Translations under genes and position numbers: made by a program
Shown here: positions 1-5,504 of the stretch, piece after piece
How positions within the stretch are numbered: the first letter of the stretch is position 1
How the letters are laid out: each line of letters starts with the position of its first letter
The notes under the pieces: model-generated
Seen by the model: the letters and a program-made list of their open reading frames with translations, nothing else
What the model was told of the DNA's origin: nothing
Databases searched by the model: none
Assembly: GCA_028868235.1 (NCBI GenBank)
Contig: JAGWUW010000162.1
Coordinates: 1 to 6,446 of the forward strand
DNA from: Betaproteobacteria bacterium
Lineage (GTDB): Bacteria; Pseudomonadota; Gammaproteobacteria; Burkholderiales; Rhodocyclaceae
Direction: 5' to 3'
DNA: 6,446 bases

Positions 1-259
1 CAACCAGACAGACTTTTGCGTGCAGCCAGCCGCCCCTGAAGCCGTAGCCGAACCACAACCACAGACCGAACAGGATGGCCAGGATGCCGAGCGGCGTCAT
101 GAACTTGTACAACTTACCAGCCATCAACAGCAAACGGTCGCGCTCTGCCACGCTGTCGGCCGGCACCATGGCCAAGTTGACGAAAATGCGCGGCAGGTAG
201 AAGAGGCCAGCAAACCAGGAAATGACCAGCCAAATATGGAGCGTCTTTACGACGAGCAT
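1..259 (-). CDS. hemJ: HemJ/CopD-family membrane protein, probable protoporphyrinogen IX oxidase (N-terminal part, cut by window edge)
   Basis: The visible part is the first 86 residues of a minus-strand gene, beginning MLVVKTLHIWLVISWFAGLF and continuing YLPRIFV. The K-x-x-H-I first helix followed by WFAGLFYLPRIFV is characteristic of the HemJ (UPF0093) family. These heme-binding inner-membrane proteins oxidise protoporphyrinogen IX to protoporphyrin IX in heme synthesis. A first membrane segment spans about residues 7-28, and a second about 53-72 (FMTPLGILAILFGLWLWFGY). After it comes GGWLHAKVCLV, which fits the family's G-W-x-H-x-K segment. Family members are roughly 140-150 residues long, so about 55-60 residues should lie beyond position 1. 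The ATG at 259-257 is preceded by GGAG at 269-266 with a 6-base spacer. The start overlaps the end of the upstream SDR gene by 13 bases, which suggests coupled translation. The fold family is clear. The heme role is family knowledge, and a more general CopD-like role cannot be excluded without the C-terminal half. Confidence 0.83.
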   Translation of the reverse strand, partial: MLVVKTLHIWLVISWFAGLFYLPRIFVNLAMVPADSVAERDRLLLMAGKLYKFMTPLGILAILFGLWLWFGYGFRGGWLHAKVCLV

Positions 260-1137
260 GCGTTTCTCCGGGCAAGGGCCTCGGCGATTCCATCGTCGAC
301 GGATGGAAAGGTAAGGCATAGTTTCAATTCGTTCTTCAGGCGCCAGTTGCTGATACGGCGCGATTCACGCATGAAGGACATCTGGATCGGCGACAGTACC
401 TGCTCAGCCTCCACCCTGCTCAGGCGCGGAGCCTTGGGCAAAGCAAAAGCCTCGGCTACCCGGTCAAAATAATCGCCCATCTTCATGTCGGAATCGTCGA
501 CCACATTGTAAGCACGATTCGGTAGCCCATGGCGCAACGCGGCGAGGCAGGCAGCTGCCAGATCGTCGGCGTGGATGTGGTTGGTGAACACGTCGTCGCT
601 ATCGAGCAGCGCTGGCGTTCCCTTGTGCAAGCGCTCAACCGGCAGCCGGTCAGCGGCGTAGATACCCGGCGCCCGCAGGATGGAAACAGCGACCGCGTTG
701 AATGCGCCCCATGCCCGCAGGCAACGTTCAGCATCAACACGACGGCTAGCACGAGCGCTTTCCGGCTGCAGGCGGCGGGTTTCGTCGATGACGTCACCAC
801 CACAATCACCGTAAACCCCCGTCGTGCTTACGTAAACCAAGCTGCGTGGTAGACTTTTGCCCTTGCCCAGGGCGGCCAGCAGGTTGCGGGTACGCGTGTC
901 GCGCGAGCCCGTTCCGGGCGGCGGCGCCAGATGCAGGACGCAGTCGGCCAGACCCGCCAGGCGACTTAGGCTGGCCCGGTCGTCGAGATCGGCCAGCACC
1001 GGTGTTGCACCGGCGGCACGCCACTCGGCAGCACGTCCGGCATCGCGTAACAAAGCGTACACGCGAGCATGCCGGACAAGTTGGGAAAGAATGCGGCGGG
1101 CGACGTTCCCGCTGCCGACGATCAGGATGTTTTGCAC
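247..1137 (-). CDS. Atypical SDR / NAD-dependent epimerase-like oxidoreductase (YeeZ-like)
   Basis: This is a 296-residue cytoplasmic protein of the extended or atypical short-chain dehydrogenase class; the substrate is unknown. The N-terminus MQNILIVGSGNVARRI is a beta strand followed by a G-x-G-x-x-A dinucleotide-binding loop (G8, G10, A13). Further SDR landmarks are VLADLDD (47-53), where an acidic residue contacts the cofactor in relatives, YVSTTGVYGD (102-111), the RAPGIYA strand (155-161), HIHADDLA (187-194) and NVVDD (211-215). The usual catalytic YxxxK is absent: aligning on the following E137 puts R129 and R133 at those positions. This is seen in atypical SDRs, and it makes standard dehydrogenase chemistry doubtful. 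The start is a GTG. An in-frame TAA at 1149-1147 rules out any earlier start, and a later start would remove the nucleotide-binding loop. No Shine-Dalgarno is visible before it. The gene ends in TAA at 249-247 and overlaps the HemJ-like gene, with which it is probably co-transcribed. The fold is secure; the reaction is not known. Confidence 0.85.
   Translation of the reverse strand: MQNILIVGSGNVARRILSQLVRHARVYALLRDAGRAAEWRAAGATPVLADLDDRASLSRLAGLADCVLHLAPPPGTGSRDTRTRNLLAALGKGKSLPRSLVYVSTTGVYGDCGGDVIDETRRLQPESARASRRVDAERCLRAWGAFNAVAVSILRAPGIYAADRLPVERLHKGTPALLDSDDVFTNHIHADDLAAACLAALRHGLPNRAYNVVDDSDMKMGDYFDRVAEAFALPKAPRLSRVEAEQVLSPIQMSFMRESRRISNWRLKNELKLCLTFPSVDDGIAEALARRNACSS
266..269 (-). promoter_or_regulatory. 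Shine-Dalgarno for the HemJ-like gene, inside the SDR coding region
   Basis: GGAG on the minus strand lies 6 bases upstream of the ATG at 259. It falls within the last codons of the SDR gene, so the ribosome finishing that gene is placed directly at the next start. It supports this ATG as the real start of the HemJ-like protein. Confidence 0.6.
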
Positions 1138-1143
1138 AACGGC

Positions 1144-1149
1144 ATTTTA
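1144..1149 (-). promoter_or_regulatory. Possible -10 element (TAAAAT) for the SDR-hemJ unit
   Basis: On the minus strand TAAAAT matches five of six bases of the sigma-70 -10 consensus. A start site about 7 bases downstream would fall on or next to the GTG at 1137, giving a leaderless message. That would fit the lack of a Shine-Dalgarno. No good -35 is found 16-18 bases upstream, so this is only a candidate. Confidence 0.22.
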
Positions 1150-1159
1150 GCCGAGCAAT

Positions 1160-1163
1160 GAGG
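1160..1163 (+). promoter_or_regulatory. Shine-Dalgarno for the ferredoxin-type reductase gene
   Basis: GAGG, within GAGGGGA, lies 7 bases upstream of the ATG at 1171 and fixes that start. It sits in the 33-base gap between the two divergent start codons. No clear -35/-10 pair for the plus strand is visible in that gap, so the plus-strand promoter probably overlaps the 5' end of the SDR coding region. Confidence 0.6.
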
Positions 1164-1170
1164 GGAACCG

Positions 1171-2184
1171 ATGAGCTATCAAGTCACCGTCCAGCCAAGT
1201 GGCCGCCAGTTCGTGGCCGAGGCCGACGAAACCATACTCGACGCTGCACTGCGCCAGGGCCTGACCATGCCTTACGGTTGCAAGGATGGTGCCTGCGGCG
1301 CCTGCAAGGGCCACGTTCAGTCCGGCAGCGTGGATCATGGCAAGGCTCAGGCACATGCCTTGAAGGACGAGGAGAAGGCCGCCGGCCTGGCGCTTTACTG
1401 CTGCGCCAAGGCCCAGTCCGATCTGGTCATCGAATGCAAGCAGATCATCTCGGGTAGCCAGATCCCAGTCAAGACCCTCCCCTCGCGCATCGAAAAACTG
1501 GAGAAACTGGCGCCCGACGTTATCGCGATGCACCTGCGCCTGCCGGCTAGCGAACGCCTACAATTTCTCGCCGGCCAATACATCGACATCCTGCTCAAGG
1601 ACGGCAAGAAACGTAGCTTTTCGCTAGCCAACGCACCGCATGACGACGCTCTGCTCCAGCTGCACATTCGCCATGTGCCGGGTGGCCTGTTCACCGAGCA
1701 GGTATTCTCGACCATGAAGGTACGCGACATTCTGCGCTTCAACGGCCCGCACGGCAGTTTCTACCTGCGCGAGGATTCGCCCAAGCCGATGATCCTGCTC
1801 GCCGGCGGTACCGGCTTTGCACCGATCAAGGCCATTGTGGAGCACGCTATCGCCGAGAACTGCCTACGCCCAATGTTCGTCTACTGGGGTGCCAAGACTT
1901 TGGTGGATCTCTACCAAAATGCGCTGCCCGAGAAATGGGCCGCCGCACATGCCAATATCCGCTATATACCGGTGCTTTCTGAGCCAACCGTTGGCGATGC
2001 CTGGAAAGGCCGTACCGGGTTTGTGCACCAAGCCGTATTGGCCGATTTCCAAGATCTTTCCGGCTATCAGGTCTACGCTTGCGGTGCCCCAGTGATGATC
2101 GAGGCGGCCCAGCGAGACTTTATGACACAAGGCCTGCCGGCAGAAGAGTTTTTCGCCGACGCTTTCACTTTTTCTACCACCTGA
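1171..2184 (+). CDS. 2Fe-2S ferredoxin/FAD/NAD(P)H reductase, annotated in relatives as CDP-6-deoxy-delta-3,4-glucoseen reductase (AscD-like)
   Basis: This 337-residue electron-transfer flavoprotein would pass electrons from NAD(P)H through FAD to a plant-type 2Fe-2S cluster and on to an unidentified acceptor. Domain 1 (about 1-90) is a ferredoxin with C37, C42 and C45 in GCKDGACGACK and the fourth ligand C77 in LYCCAK; C77, not C78, lies the usual seven residues before the conserved D84. Domain 2 (about 100-200) is the flavin-binding barrel with RSFSLAN at 148-154, the R-x-[YF]-S-x-x motif. Domain 3 (about 205-337) is the nucleotide-binding part with LLAGGTGFAPI (209-219) and VYACGAP (301-307), ending in EEFFADAF. 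The order matches oxygenase reductases such as BenC, XylA and MmoC, and the sugar-deoxygenation reductase AscD. The best-known name comes from ascarylose synthesis, but no partner of that pathway is nearby, so the acceptor is unknown. The gene is divergent from the SDR and appears monocistronic, ending before a hairpin. Domain calls are secure; the specific enzyme name is not. Confidence 0.9.
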   Translation: MSYQVTVQPSGRQFVAEADETILDAALRQGLTMPYGCKDGACGACKGHVQSGSVDHGKAQAHALKDEEKAAGLALYCCAKAQSDLVIECKQIISGSQIPVKTLPSRIEKLEKLAPDVIAMHLRLPASERLQFLAGQYIDILLKDGKKRSFSLANAPHDDALLQLHIRHVPGGLFTEQVFSTMKVRDILRFNGPHGSFYLREDSPKPMILLAGGTGFAPIKAIVEHAIAENCLRPMFVYWGAKTLVDLYQNALPEKWAAAHANIRYIPVLSEPTVGDAWKGRTGFVHQAVLADFQDLSGYQVYACGAPVMIEAAQRDFMTQGLPAEEFFADAFTFSTT

Positions 2185-2191
2185 GTCCGTC

Positions 2192-2213
2192 GCCGGCCGA
2201 TGCTTCGGCCGGC
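2192..2213. terminator. Perfect 9-bp hairpin between convergent genes, possible bidirectional terminator
   Basis: GCCGGCCGA (2192-2200), loop TGCT (2201-2204) and TCGGCCGGC (2205-2213) form a perfect, very GC-rich stem. It sits 7 bases after the stop codon of the plus-strand reductase and 13 bases from the stop of the minus-strand secreted protein gene. Neither strand has a T-run after the stem, so it is not a classic intrinsic terminator. It could still pause transcription or protect the 3' ends of both messages. Confidence 0.5.
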
Positions 2214-2226
2214 ACGCCAGCCTCCC

Positions 2227-2886
2227 TCAGCGCTGCCAGGCGCAGCCCTTCAATACCTGGCCGTCAACGGTGACGGTAGCCGTCCAGCCGAAAAACGCCT
2301 GGGCCGCGGCATCGCGGCACAGCTTCTGTTCAAAGTGCAACGTCACCTTCTGGTTATCCTTACTTGCAGAGAAAGTCGCCAGACCCGGGGTCAGCGTCAG
2401 CGGCCCGGCCGGAACGACTGCTTCCGGCTGCCCTCGGCGTTTCACCTGGACGAACTCACTACCGAAAGACAGCGCCCAGCCAGGCTCGTTGCCTGACGCC
2501 CGCCACAGTTCGGCGGTACCGCCCGGCATCTGGCAACGCCCGTCGGTCTGGGCGAAATTGATCTGCGATGCTTTCAGCACATCGCCTTCATGGATACCGA
2601 GCACTTCGACGTAGATTTTTTTACCTGTCGACAGGCCGAGCAGGTCAAGTGCCTTGCCGACGTGGCCATCGCCGGAGGCGTCCTCGAACAGCACAAAACT
2701 ACGATCACGACAGGGCGAGAAAATCACTTTTTCGCCGTATTTGATCATCTGACCCCAAGCCAGTTTGGGCACATTATCGACTGGTCGGGTGGCCGGCAAA
2801 TCGGAAACATTGACCTCTTCATCAGCATGGGCAACGCCTCCCAGCAAGACAAGAAGGGCTAGACACGTAAATTGACGGATATTCAT
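2227..2886 (-). CDS. Secreted protein of unknown function with COG3650-like C-terminal region
   Basis: This is a 219-residue protein with a clear Sec signal peptide: positively charged start MNIRQ, hydrophobic core CLALLVLLGGV, and probable cleavage after AHA (between residues 21 and 22). The cysteine at residue 8 does not form a lipobox, so a soluble periplasmic location is inferred. The mature chain has four cysteines, C59 (SPCRD), C118 (GRCQM), C190 (KLCRD) and C215 (KGCAW), which could form two disulfides. ASGNEPGWALSF (130-141) and the ending DGQVLKGCAWQR resemble the uncharacterised COG3650 group, in which a GNEPGW-like motif precedes a final G-C. The SDKPD-like central stretch is not recognised. 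Residues 45-120 may be a separate small domain (YGEKVIFSPC to GRCQM). The gene lies 89 bases after livF on the same strand; it could be read through from the operon or have its own promoter, and neither a clear promoter nor a good Shine-Dalgarno is visible. No function can be assigned. Confidence 0.78.
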   Translation of the reverse strand: MNIRQFTCLALLVLLGGVAHADEEVNVSDLPATRPVDNVPKLAWGQMIKYGEKVIFSPCRDRSFVLFEDASGDGHVGKALDLLGLSTGKKIYVEVLGIHEGDVLKASQINFAQTDGRCQMPGGTAELWRASGNEPGWALSFGSEFVQVKRRGQPEAVVPAGPLTLTPGLATFSASKDNQKVTLHFEQKLCRDAAAQAFFGWTATVTVDGQVLKGCAWQR

Positions 2887-2959
2887 GACATTTCGATCGC
2901 AGATGGTCGACAGGCTCGCATTGTTGCTGATCGCGGCACCAAAAGGTTTGATGTAGTTG

Positions 2960-2987
2960 AAAAAGGACTCTCCGGCTATTCGCCGAG
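2960..2987 (-). terminator. Weak terminator candidate overlapping the end of livF
   Basis: On the minus strand CTCGGC, loop GAATA and GCCGGAG pair as six base pairs with one bulged G (2987-2970). They are followed after five bases by TTTTT (2964-2960). The structure covers the livF stop codon at 2978-2976. The imperfect stem and the five-base gap before the T-run make it weak; partial termination with some read-through to the next gene is plausible. Confidence 0.3.
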
Positions 2988-3680
2988 ATAGGCGGCACGC
3001 ACCTTCGGATCGTCGAGCAATTGTGGCGATTCGCCATGCAACGTGATCTCACCACTCTCCATCACATAGCCGCGCTGGCTGCTTTCCAGCGCCAGCTTGG
3101 CATTCTGTTCGATGAGCAGGATGGTCATGCCGTCGGCCGCCACGGCACGGATCACTTCGAATATCTTCTGCACCATGATCGGCGCGAGGCCCATCGACGG
3201 TTCGTCAAGCAGCAGCAGCTTGGGGCGGCTCATCAAGGCGCGGCCGATGGCCAGCATTTGCTGTTCGCCGCCGGACAACGTGCCGGCGAGTTGGCTGGCG
3301 CGTTCCTTGAGGCGCGGAAAGTAAGCGAATACCCGCAGCAGGTCGCGTTCGACCTCCGCCGCATCGTGGCGGATGAAGGCGCCCATGTGTAGGTTTTCGA
3401 GCACTGACAGGCGGGGAAAGACGCCGCGCCCTTCGGGCACCAGCGCAATACCCTTGCGCACAATGTGGTGTGGTGCGATGCGGCTGATCTTCTCACCGCA
3501 AAAATGCACATCGCCGCCAACCGCGTCAAGAACACGGGCCAGCGCCTTCACCGTGCTCGTCTTGCCGGCTCCGTTGGCGCCGATCAGCGCCACAGTCTCG
3601 CCCTCGCTGACGTGGAAAGTGATGCTACGCACCGCCTGGATGCCGCCGTAGGCGACGTGGAGTCCGGTTACTTCAAGCAC
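2976..3680 (-). CDS. livF: Branched-chain amino acid ABC transporter ATP-binding protein LivF
   Basis: This 234-residue ABC ATPase is one of the two cytoplasmic motor subunits of a HAAT-family importer. Walker A is GANGAGKTS (34-42), the signature is LSGGEQQ (135-141), and Walker B with the catalytic glutamate is LLLLDEP (155-161). Two features identify the LivF type rather than LivG. The Q-loop region reads VPEGRGVF (81-88), with glutamate where other ABC proteins have glutamine. The switch-histidine position reads LIEQNA, with Q192 instead of histidine. Both are normal in this family, as in E. coli LivF, and are not defects. The C-terminus AAYLGE is also typical. The GTG start at 3680 overlaps the livG stop by 8 bases and is preceded by GAGG at 3693-3690, 9 bases away. 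It is the last gene of the livHMGF set. Family assignment is very secure; the transported substrate is not set by this subunit. Confidence 0.95.
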   Translation of the reverse strand: MLEVTGLHVAYGGIQAVRSITFHVSEGETVALIGANGAGKTSTVKALARVLDAVGGDVHFCGEKISRIAPHHIVRKGIALVPEGRGVFPRLSVLENLHMGAFIRHDAAEVERDLLRVFAYFPRLKERASQLAGTLSGGEQQMLAIGRALMSRPKLLLLDEPSMGLAPIMVQKIFEVIRAVAADGMTILLIEQNAKLALESSQRGYVMESGEITLHGESPQLLDDPKVRAAYLGE

Positions 3681-4434
3681 CTAGGTAAGCCTCGATGACA
3701 CGTTGATCTTTCTGTACCACGGCCGGCACATCCTCAATGACCAGAGCGCCGTAATCGAGCACGGCTACCCGGTCGCATAGGCCCATGACCAGCTTGACGT
3801 CGTGCTCGATGAGCAGGATGGTCGTCCCGTCGCGCCGAATACCCTCGATCAGGTCGCGCAGTTCGGCCGTTTCGGTAGCATTCATACCCGCAGCCGGCTC
3901 ATCAAGGCATAAAAGCTGTGGCTCTGTGGCCAACGCGCGGGCGATTTCCAGCCGGCGCTGGTCCCCGTAGGACAGGTTCTTGGCCAGATCGTCAGCGCGC
4001 TCCTCGATGCGCACATAGTGCAGCAGGTCGATGGCACGCTGACGGATGGACGCCTCTTCGGCCCGGGTGGCAGCATTCTGGAACATGGCGCCGAGCACAC
4101 CGGCCTTGGTCCGCACATGGCGGCCGACCATGACGTTTTCCAGCGCCGTCATGTTGCCGAACAGGCGGATATTCTGGAAGGTGCGGGCGATGCCGCGTTC
4201 GGCCGCCTGGTGCGAGGCATCAGCGACCAACGGGGAGCCGGCGAAGTTGAAACCGCCACCATCCGGGACGTAGAGCCCGGTCATGCAGTTGAAGAAGGTG
4301 GTCTTGCCGGCACCGTTGGGGCCTATCAGGCCGTAGATTTCGCCGCGCCGGATGGTCAGCGACACATCGCGCAGAGCCTTGACGCCGCCGAAGTGCTTGG
4401 CGACCGCCCAGGCTTGAAGCAACACCTCGCTCAT
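3673..4434 (-). CDS. livG: Branched-chain amino acid ABC transporter ATP-binding protein LivG
   Basis: This 253-residue ABC ATPase pairs with LivF to power the importer. Walker A is GPNGAGKTT (38-46), the Q-loop is RTFQNIRLF with Q87, the signature is LSYGDQRRLEIARAL (154-168), Walker B is LLCLDEP (174-180) followed by AAGMN, and the switch histidine is H211 in LIEHD. Unlike LivF, all canonical catalytic positions are present. The signature has tyrosine where many ABC proteins have glycine (LSYGDQ), which is usual for LivG. The C-terminus EAYLGA parallels the LivF ending. The ATG at 4434 overlaps the livM stop in an ATGA junction and has a strong AGGAGG 7 bases upstream. The protein is of normal length with no sign of damage. 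Confidence 0.95.
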   Translation of the reverse strand: MSEVLLQAWAVAKHFGGVKALRDVSLTIRRGEIYGLIGPNGAGKTTFFNCMTGLYVPDGGGFNFAGSPLVADASHQAAERGIARTFQNIRLFGNMTALENVMVGRHVRTKAGVLGAMFQNAATRAEEASIRQRAIDLLHYVRIEERADDLAKNLSYGDQRRLEIARALATEPQLLCLDEPAAGMNATETAELRDLIEGIRRDGTTILLIEHDVKLVMGLCDRVAVLDYGALVIEDVPAVVQKDQRVIEAYLGA

Positions 4435-5504
4435 GGCCGAACCTCCTGCCGCATTTCACTCATTTCGCGCTTGCGCTCGGGCGACGGCCACAAGCCAGCC
4501 GGTTTGAAGCGCATGACGAGCACCAGAGCCAACCCAAAGACCAACATGCGCAGGCTTTCCGGATCAACCAGCATCTTGCCGAACAAGGCCATCTGCACCG
4601 GGCCGACACCGTAGCGCAGGGCTTCCGGCAGGATGCTGAGCAGCACGGCACCGAGAATGACGCCCGGGATATGACCCATACCGCCGAGCACGACCATGGC
4701 CAGAATCATGATCGACTCCATCAGTGAAAAGCTTTCCGGTGACACGAAGCCCTGCATGGCGGCGAAAACGCCACCGGCAATGCCACCGAAACTGGCTCCC
4801 ATGGCAAAAGCGAGCAACTTGAGATTGCGGGTGTTGATACCGACCGCCTTGGCGGCGACCTCATCCTCGCGAATGGCTTGCCAAGCGCGACCGATACGTG
4901 AATTCTGCAGGCGCAGGTTGATAACGATGACACCGATGGCCAGCACCACCAGCAGGTAGTAATACTTCATCGGTCCGCTCAACGTCAGGCCGAGAAACTG
5001 TGTATTGCCGGAAAACTTGAAACTGCCGAAGGCCACCGGATCGATCAGGGTGATACCCTGCGGTCCGTTGGTGATATTGATCGGCGCGTTCAGGTTGTTC
5101 ATGAAAATGCGCACGATTTCACCGAAACCGAGCGTTACGATTGCCAGGTAATCGCCGCGCAGCTTCAATGTCGGCGAACCGAGCAAGACGCCGGCGAAAC
5201 AGGCCAATCCGGCCCCGATAGGCAGAATGACCCAGATCGGCAAATGCAGGCCGAAATGCGGACTAGCGAGCAAAGCCCAAACATAGGCACCGACGGCGTA
5301 GAAGGCGATGTAGCCCAGGTCAAGCAGGCCGGCGAAACCGACGACAATATTTAGACCGAGTGCGAGGAAAACGTAGAGGATGGCAAAGTCTAGAATGCGC
5401 ACCCATGCTTGGCCGCCCATGGCGGCAACGAAGGGTAAGCCGAGCATGGCCACGGTGATCAGCACGATGCCGAATAACGACCGGGGAGTCAGCCGCTTGC
5501 TCAT
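4431..5504 (-). CDS. livM: Branched-chain amino acid ABC transporter permease LivM
   Basis: This 357-residue polytopic inner-membrane protein is one of the two channel-forming permeases. Hydrophobic segments are spread through the chain, among them about 10-29, 36-58, 64-80, 90-109, 182-196, 229-250, 264-292 and 318-332. Family landmarks are LALGLNIVVGFAGLLDLGY (47-65), RGDYLAIVTLGFGEIVRI (116-133), TNGPQG (145-150), the cytoplasmic loop beginning IGRAWQAIREDE (204-215) and ending AKAVGIN that contacts the ATPases, and VVLGGMGHIPG (271-281). The C-terminus is a short charged tail (SPERKREMSEMRQEV). It is shorter than E. coli LivM but, from memory, normal for proteobacterial relatives. The ATG at 5504 overlaps the livH stop in an ATGA junction, with GGGAG at 5516-5512 about 7 bases upstream. 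Assignment to LivM rather than LivH rests on the N-terminal half and on gene order. Confidence 0.94.
   Translation of the reverse strand: MSKRLTPRSLFGIVLITVAMLGLPFVAAMGGQAWVRILDFAILYVFLALGLNIVVGFAGLLDLGYIAFYAVGAYVWALLASPHFGLHLPIWVILPIGAGLACFAGVLLGSPTLKLRGDYLAIVTLGFGEIVRIFMNNLNAPINITNGPQGITLIDPVAFGSFKFSGNTQFLGLTLSGPMKYYYLLVVLAIGVIVINLRLQNSRIGRAWQAIREDEVAAKAVGINTRNLKLLAFAMGASFGGIAGGVFAAMQGFVSPESFSLMESIMILAMVVLGGMGHIPGVILGAVLLSILPEALRYGVGPVQMALFGKMLVDPESLRMLVFGLALVLVMRFKPAGLWPSPERKREMSEMRQEVRP
4442..4447 (-). promoter_or_regulatory. Strong Shine-Dalgarno for livG inside livM
   Basis: A full AGGAGG on the minus strand, 7 bases before the livG ATG, lies in the last codons of livM. It is the best ribosome binding site in the operon. 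LivG may therefore be translated efficiently and not only by coupling to livM. Confidence 0.7.

Noticed and set aside
20..472. Plus-strand open frame of 150 codons at the left end.
   Set aside because: It lies opposite the HemJ-like gene and the SDR C-terminus, whose protein sequences are clearly meaningful; its own translation is low-complexity Gln/Ala/Glu-rich at the start and matches nothing known to me.
1143..1145. ATG on the minus strand just upstream of the SDR GTG, as an alternative start.
   Set aside because: It is out of frame with the SDR coding sequence; the frame that gives the nucleotide-binding loop has a stop at 1149-1147 and only the GTG at 1137 before the conserved start.
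846..1457. Long open plus-strand frame of 203 codons spanning the SDR 5' end and the reductase 5' end.
   Set aside because: It overlaps two well-supported genes in other frames and its Arg/Pro/Gly-rich translation is a typical GC-rich antisense or shifted shadow with no recognisable motif.
2939..2950. ACCAAAAGGT near-palindrome in the gap between livF and the secreted protein gene.
   Set aside because: Only three base pairs around an AAAA centre; too small to call an operator or a hairpin.
3432..3440. LivF has glutamate at the Q-loop position (VPEGR) and glutamine at the switch-histidine position (EQN), which could suggest a dead ATPase.
   Set aside because: Both substitutions are the normal state of the LivF subfamily, including E. 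coli LivF; Walker A, the signature and Walker B are intact.
4018..4614. Long open plus-strand frame of 198 codons opposite livG and livM.
   Set aside because: It is antisense to two conserved transporter genes, has no Shine-Dalgarno or recognisable domain, and is explained by codon bias.
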